64,000 nucleotides of DNA from Labia minor (Eukaryota; Arthropoda; Insecta; Dermaptera; Spongiphoridae), in NCBI GenBank assembly GCA_963082975.1, contig OY720345.1:8520491-8584490 (forward strand), in the 5' to 3' direction. Made by a program: the position numbers and the translations under genes. Position 1 is the stretch's first letter, and the number at the start of each line of letters is the position of its first letter. Of this stretch, positions 59,523-64,000 are shown piece after piece. The notes beneath the pieces are model-generated. The model ran no database searches. It was given only the letters and a program-made list of their open reading frames with translations, and was not told where the DNA came from.

Positions 59523-60023
59523 TGGCTGGAGTGTCTCCACTCGACTATTTCGCAATTTGAATTGGATTAAATAACTTAATATAGTTTATTTAAATTAAAT
59601 TTAATTAATTAAAAATGATAAATTATAATTAATAAATGATATTTATTCAACCAGCACATGTTTGGCTATTTGTTGATGACACCACGTCACGTGTTGGCGT
59701 GTGAGATTTGCAGTGTTAAAAAATTAATTTCGGTACTTTCAGCGATTCAATCAAGCTGAAATTCTATATATAGCAGTTGTATACAATTTTTAATGATGTG
59801 AAAAACTATCAAACATATATCTTTATTTTTACGGTCACTTTAGAGGAAAAAAATCAAAACGTTGTAGGTAATGACCCTCTTCCGGTTGAGTTACATTTCT
59901 CAAAAGTTGATAAAAAAACTATGAATTTTGAATAAAGCCCATGTACCAAATTTCCTGATTCTAGCTCAAACCGTTTTTGCGTAATCTTGGTTACATACAT
60001 ACACACACACACTGGCGAGAAAG
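59523..60023 (+). repeat. Family A element, copy 6 (3' part shortened)
   Basis: Begins CTGGAGTGTCTCCACTCG; after the CA run it jumps to TGGCGAGAAAGTAAA and abuts a B copy directly. Confidence 0.82.
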
Positions 60024-60026
60024 TAA

Positions 60027-60936
60027 ATAAGTTGACCTGTGGCCAGGACCGAACCGACCGACGGTTTGAAATAAATTAATTTCCATCTACAGAAAAAATT
60101 TCAAATAATTTTAATATATCTATTAATGTAATAAAAAACAGATATGGATACATAAATAATAAATATAAACATTTTTAATTTTATTTTATTTATAATATAT
60201 ATGCAAGACCGGGGCAGCATGGCTGAGTGGGTAGAGTACTAGATTTACTAGATTTCTACACAGGAAGCCTGAGTTCGAATCCCAGCATAGAACTCAAGAT
60301 TATATATTTATTTAATTTAATTAATAAATATAAAAATTTAATTCAATTTAACATCGGCTGCCCCACCGAAGAAGGCAAGGGGAAACCACTTCGGTCAAAT
60401 TTTCCCATGAACACCCTATGACTCCTGTGGAGTTATTAGGGCCACGACACTTCCGCTAGGAAGTTATCGACAACGAAGAAAGAATATGCAAGACCAGGCT
60501 GTGACGTCATGAATGGCTGGATGACGTCATATAATTTTAAATCAAGAAAAAACTAATAAATATGATTTTTCTCGAGGATAAAACCAATACAAAGTGCATG
60601 AATCGTGGTGATATATAAAAAAATCTCCTTTGGTGTGAAAATAACCCTTTCCTTCCTATCGTCGATCGCTAATACTACCACTTCCGGTTTCCGGAATTGC
60701 ACCAAAAGTTGATCAATTCATCCCACTGATGCAGTAAGTAAATATACCAAATTTCATCAAAATCGGTTGAGCCGTTCAGGCTGTACACATCTATACGGAC
60801 GGACGGACAGACATCATGCTAAAAATACTTTTTTCTGTTTAGAAAATGCATGATTCGTGGAGATATGTAAAAATCTCCACATGTGAAATTTGGTGTGAAA
60901 ACAATACCTCCCTTACTATCGTCGGTCGGTAAAAAG
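60027..60936 (-). repeat. Family B element, copy 6, interrupted by a SINE
   Basis: Minus-strand full-length copy: AGTTGACCTGTGGCCAGG hairpin, CCGACCGACGG, and far end CTATCGTCGGTCGGTAAAAA. Contains the internal duplication and CGGACGGACGG tract. Interrupted by SINE D. Confidence 0.88.
60211..60483 (+). mobile_element. Second tRNA-derived SINE (family D), single copy
   Basis: Flanked by a perfect 12-bp duplication ATATGCAAGACC (60199-60210, 60484-60495). The head has an A box TGGCTGAGTGGGTAGAGT and a B box GAGTTCGAATCCC, both close to the Pol III consensus. The body holds AAGGCAAGGGGAAACCACTT and GGGCCACGACACTTCCG and ends in AACGAAGAAAGAAT. About 273 bp; distinct from family C. Confidence 0.93.
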
Positions 60937-61612
60937 GAAAAGGAAGGTGTGGTTGCCGCGGCCAAGAACTTTCGAGTCACAGCGACAGATAGATAGTAAA
61001 TAATATATTGTTAAAAACAGAAAATATTCCTAAAATATTCATAACATAACATTCTATGTATCGAATGTACTTCAAATAACCAGTAATTAAAATAAATAAA
61101 TTAGTTAAAGAATTAAAAATCATTTCTGGATAATTTATGAGCTATTTATATGATATTATTGCAATAAATGGATAATAATAATAATGATAATAATATTAGG
61201 AACATTTGTGTAAGCAGGTGGAGTAATCATTAATAATATTTAAAGGAATAAATATATTATAATCATGATCAAAGTTTGTAATTGTATTGTGTAGAATTTA
61301 TTTAATTATTAAATTATATGGTTATTTTATAATTTATAAATCATAATTTTTATATCTTTGATTTAGAATTAATTGGCATTGGTATCATACCGTCCAAACT
61401 TTTAATTGAAAATTAACATTATTACATTTTACATGTACGTAATTTAGTCAGTTATGTTGAATAATATATGAAATAATCACAAGGACATTGTATACTGTAA
61501 GGAGAGATAGCCAACAAGTTCTCCGATGGATGCACCAATTTGGATGGGGGGTCTTGTCAGTTCATATAAGGAGATGAAGGAAAGGGAAAATGAAAAATAG
61601 AGCCAGCTAATT
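60937..61612. other. AT-rich non-coding stretch
   Basis: Nothing recognised. Confidence 0.5.
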
Positions 61613-61613
61613 T

Positions 61614-62134
61614 TTACCGACCAACGATAGTAAGGGAGGTATTATTTTCACACCAAATTTCACATGTGGAGATTTTTACATATCTCCACGAATCATGCAC
61701 TTTATTAACAAAAAAAAAAATATATTTTTAGCATGATGTCTGTCCATCCGTATAGATGTGTATAGTTTGACAGATTTTGATAAAATTGGTAGTATTACAG
61801 ATCGACGATAGGAAGAGAAGGGTTATTTTCACACCGAATTTTACATAAGGAGATTTTTTACATATCTCCACGAATCATGCACTTTGTATTGGTTTTATCC
61901 TCGGAAAAAATCATCTTCATTAGTTTTTTCTTAATTTAAAATTATATGACGTCACAGCCAGCTCCTCCTTATATATTATAAATAAAATAAAATTAAAAAT
62001 ATTTATGTTATATCCATAACTGTTTTTTATTGCATTAATATATACATTTAAATTATTTGAAATTGTTTCTGTAGCTGGAAATTAACTTATTTCAAAACGT
62101 CGATCGGTTCTGCGTCTGGTCGCAGGTCAACTTA
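61614..62134 (+). repeat. Family B element, copy 7
   Basis: From TTTTTACCGACCAACGATAG to GTCTGGTCGCAGGTCAACTTA; both ends kept, interior shortened. Confidence 0.85.
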
Positions 62135-62449
62135 ATTCTATCAAAAATTTATTTTCTAATACTTACATATTTACAAAAAAAAAATAAAATTTAGAATGAA
62201 ATATTTATATAATTACAATAAATGTCACAATAATGTCACAATTTCTTGTCTCATCTTCACACCTCCCCTCACACCGTCGTCGAACCCCTTCTCTCTGCTC
62301 ACTTAGTGGTGAGTTCAAACCTTGCCTGTTAACTTCTTCCCTTGACCCTGTATAAGGTTCATTAACTTATTTCTAGAAAAAATTTTATATATATATATTT
62401 ACATTTAAATTTTTCATAGAATAATTTTTATCTTAAATTGTTTTATTAA
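62135..62449. other. Non-coding stretch
   Basis: A CT-rich patch at 62250-62350; no gene recognised. Confidence 0.45.
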
Positions 62450-62678
62450 AGGCGCCATTGGGTGTGTTGGTAGCGAACCTGCCTCACATTTACATGGTCC
62501 CGGGCTCAAGTCCCGAGCCTGGCAAGGGAATTTCCCTAGCTGGGGTCTATGGGACGGAGTCAACCCAGCCTCCGGGAACAACATTGGGGAAAAGCTACTT
62601 GATAGCGCCAAGTAAAGGTTGAGAGGACCCGTTCTACTGATCATAGGACACCTCATGGATATAACCGGCTTGATAGGC
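62450..62678 (+). mobile_element. tRNA-derived SINE, family C, copy 11 (internal deletion)
   Basis: Complete head and both ends but lacking about 40 bp (from CTCCGATCAAGAAAATC to the AAGTAAAGG block). Confidence 0.9.
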
Positions 62679-63662
62679 GTTATATATATCTAAAAGAAAA
62701 ATTTTCAAAAATTTCTTATTACAAAATAATGATTTTTTTAAAATTTATTTCAAAATTATATCTCACAAATAAATAAATTAAGAAAATAAAATAAAATTAA
62801 ATTAAATTATTAAATTATTCATATATTTATATCTTCTTTATTTTTATTTTAATTAATTTTGAAAGGCACACAATAAATATAATAATAATAATAATGTTTT
62901 TAATTTTAAAATTATATTAAATAAGGTTTTTTAAAATTTGAAACTATTTGAAAATAATAATAATAATTATTATATTCTCAAATTTTTCATAATAACATTT
63001 AATGAATATAAATTGGTTAAAATCTTTCTCGTTTTTTACGCTCTCTCTTTCTCTCTTTGTGAATAATCTAAAGTAAAAATCTCTAAAGAAAAAAAAAGGA
63101 TAAAAAGACCTCTTATTGAACAAAATGTGAAAAGATTATTCCTTCTTGAACTTTCTTTTGTCCTGTCGACACACATTAATTTTCTCTTTAAGATTAGTAG
63201 CCAGCTGAAAATTTTCAATAGCGATAGCTTTCTCATCTGATATGTTTAAACCCTTTTTTCGAAACGTTATTTTTTTTTTTATTGAGAGTGGAGAGATATT
63301 GATTAAGGTGAGGTGGGGTAAGTGCAGACCAGTTTTTGCAAAGTTTAGTCTAGGTTAATATATTTATTTTACAAATAATAATCTTGTTTTACTACTATCT
63401 AATTTGTATTGATATAAATATACAATTATATTCAAAAATATGTTTAATATAACAAATAGTAACAAAAGGCAAGTAGTCCGCACTACTGGGCAAGAGCGTA
63501 CACGCATATTACGAACGAAATTGAATCTTTATATGATGAACTACGGGACAGGAGCAGACTTTCACACATTATCACTAATACTGCTTTTTACAGAACAATA
63601 ATATGTTGTTTAGTTTTAAAGTTGGGTGATTTAGAAACATTAGAAATAAACAAATTAGAAAA
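62679..63662. other. AT-rich non-coding stretch
   Basis: No gene or element recognised. 63300-63360 and 63470-63600 are less AT-rich but without open frames of note. Confidence 0.45.
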
Positions 63663-64000
63663 AATCTGGAGTGTCTCCACTCGACTTACTCGCAAATTTG
63701 AATTGGATTAAATAACATATATTAATTTAAATTAAATTAAATTAATTAAATTATAAATTAAAATTAATAAATAATATTTATTAAACCAGCGCATGTTTGG
63801 CTCTTTGTTGATGGCACCACGTCACGTGTTGGTACGTGAGATCTGCAAAAAAATAATTCTCGTACTTTCAGCGATTCAATCAAGCTGAAATTCTATATAT
63901 AGCAGTTTTATACAATTATTAATCATGTGAAAAATTATCAAACATATATCTTTATTTTTACGGTCACTTTAGAAGAAAAAAATCAAAACGTTGTAGGTAA
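63663..64000 (+). repeat. Family A element, copy 7 (runs off window end)
   Basis: Begins ATCTGGAGTGTCTCCACTCG and follows the family A block order until the window ends. Confidence 0.88.

Noticed and set aside
60211-60290. A functional tRNA gene
   Set aside because: It has A and B boxes but is part of a 273-bp unit with target duplications and does not fold as a full cloverleaf by eye; it is a SINE head.

Overview
The window is AT-rich animal nuclear DNA with almost no uninterrupted host coding sequence. It is dominated by nested transposable elements: mariner, pogo and hAT DNA transposons, tRNA-derived SINEs, jockey-like and other non-LTR elements, and short non-autonomous families. It also holds one clear spliced host exon (alkaline phosphatase). 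This composition points to an arthropod, most likely an insect; the species cannot be named from sequence alone.

Layout. 1-8550: copies of two short repeat families, here called A and B, including a TA-flanked pogo-like composite (4421-6725) holding one A copy interrupted by two B copies; also a foldback element (1763-1953) and a SINE. 8549-12060: two mariner-type transposase relics, the second split by a small hAT element. 13602-18037: a full-length two-ORF non-LTR retrotransposon with a perfect 13-bp target-site duplication, unusual because its 5' end carries an inverted copy of its own 3' end. 18106-22535: a nest in which an apparently intact 3.3-kb hAT element with a 619-residue transposase (18544-21845, perfect 8-bp duplication) sits in the end of an older foldback element, followed by a pogo-like element with a hAT MITE inside it. 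26268-26442: one minus-strand alkaline phosphatase exon. 29320-32250: two overlapping mariner relics, then B copies and a local duplication. 33250-37000: old SINE, hAT MITE and an inverted pair of A copies. 37545-39000: a mariner relic split exactly at a catalytic codon by a truncated jockey-like LINE. 40741-46893: splice-site-bounded candidate exons on the plus strand, possibly a 5' UTR and a short first coding exon, plus a mariner deletion derivative and a pogo deletion derivative. 47681-64000: hAT MITEs, a long-armed foldback element, five more SINE copies, a second SINE family, and further A and B copies; the window ends inside an A copy.

How the parts relate. The autonomous-looking elements are the LINE and the hAT. 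The SINEs, MITEs and A/B families have no coding capacity and must be moved by enzymes encoded elsewhere. Target-site duplications allow relative dating: the hAT, the LINE, several SINEs and the hAT MITEs are recent enough to keep duplications, whereas the mariners are broken relics. Families A and B share an architecture (subterminal inverted repeat followed by a 3' hairpin) that resembles Helentron-associated elements (HINE/DINE-1 type); this assignment is inference.
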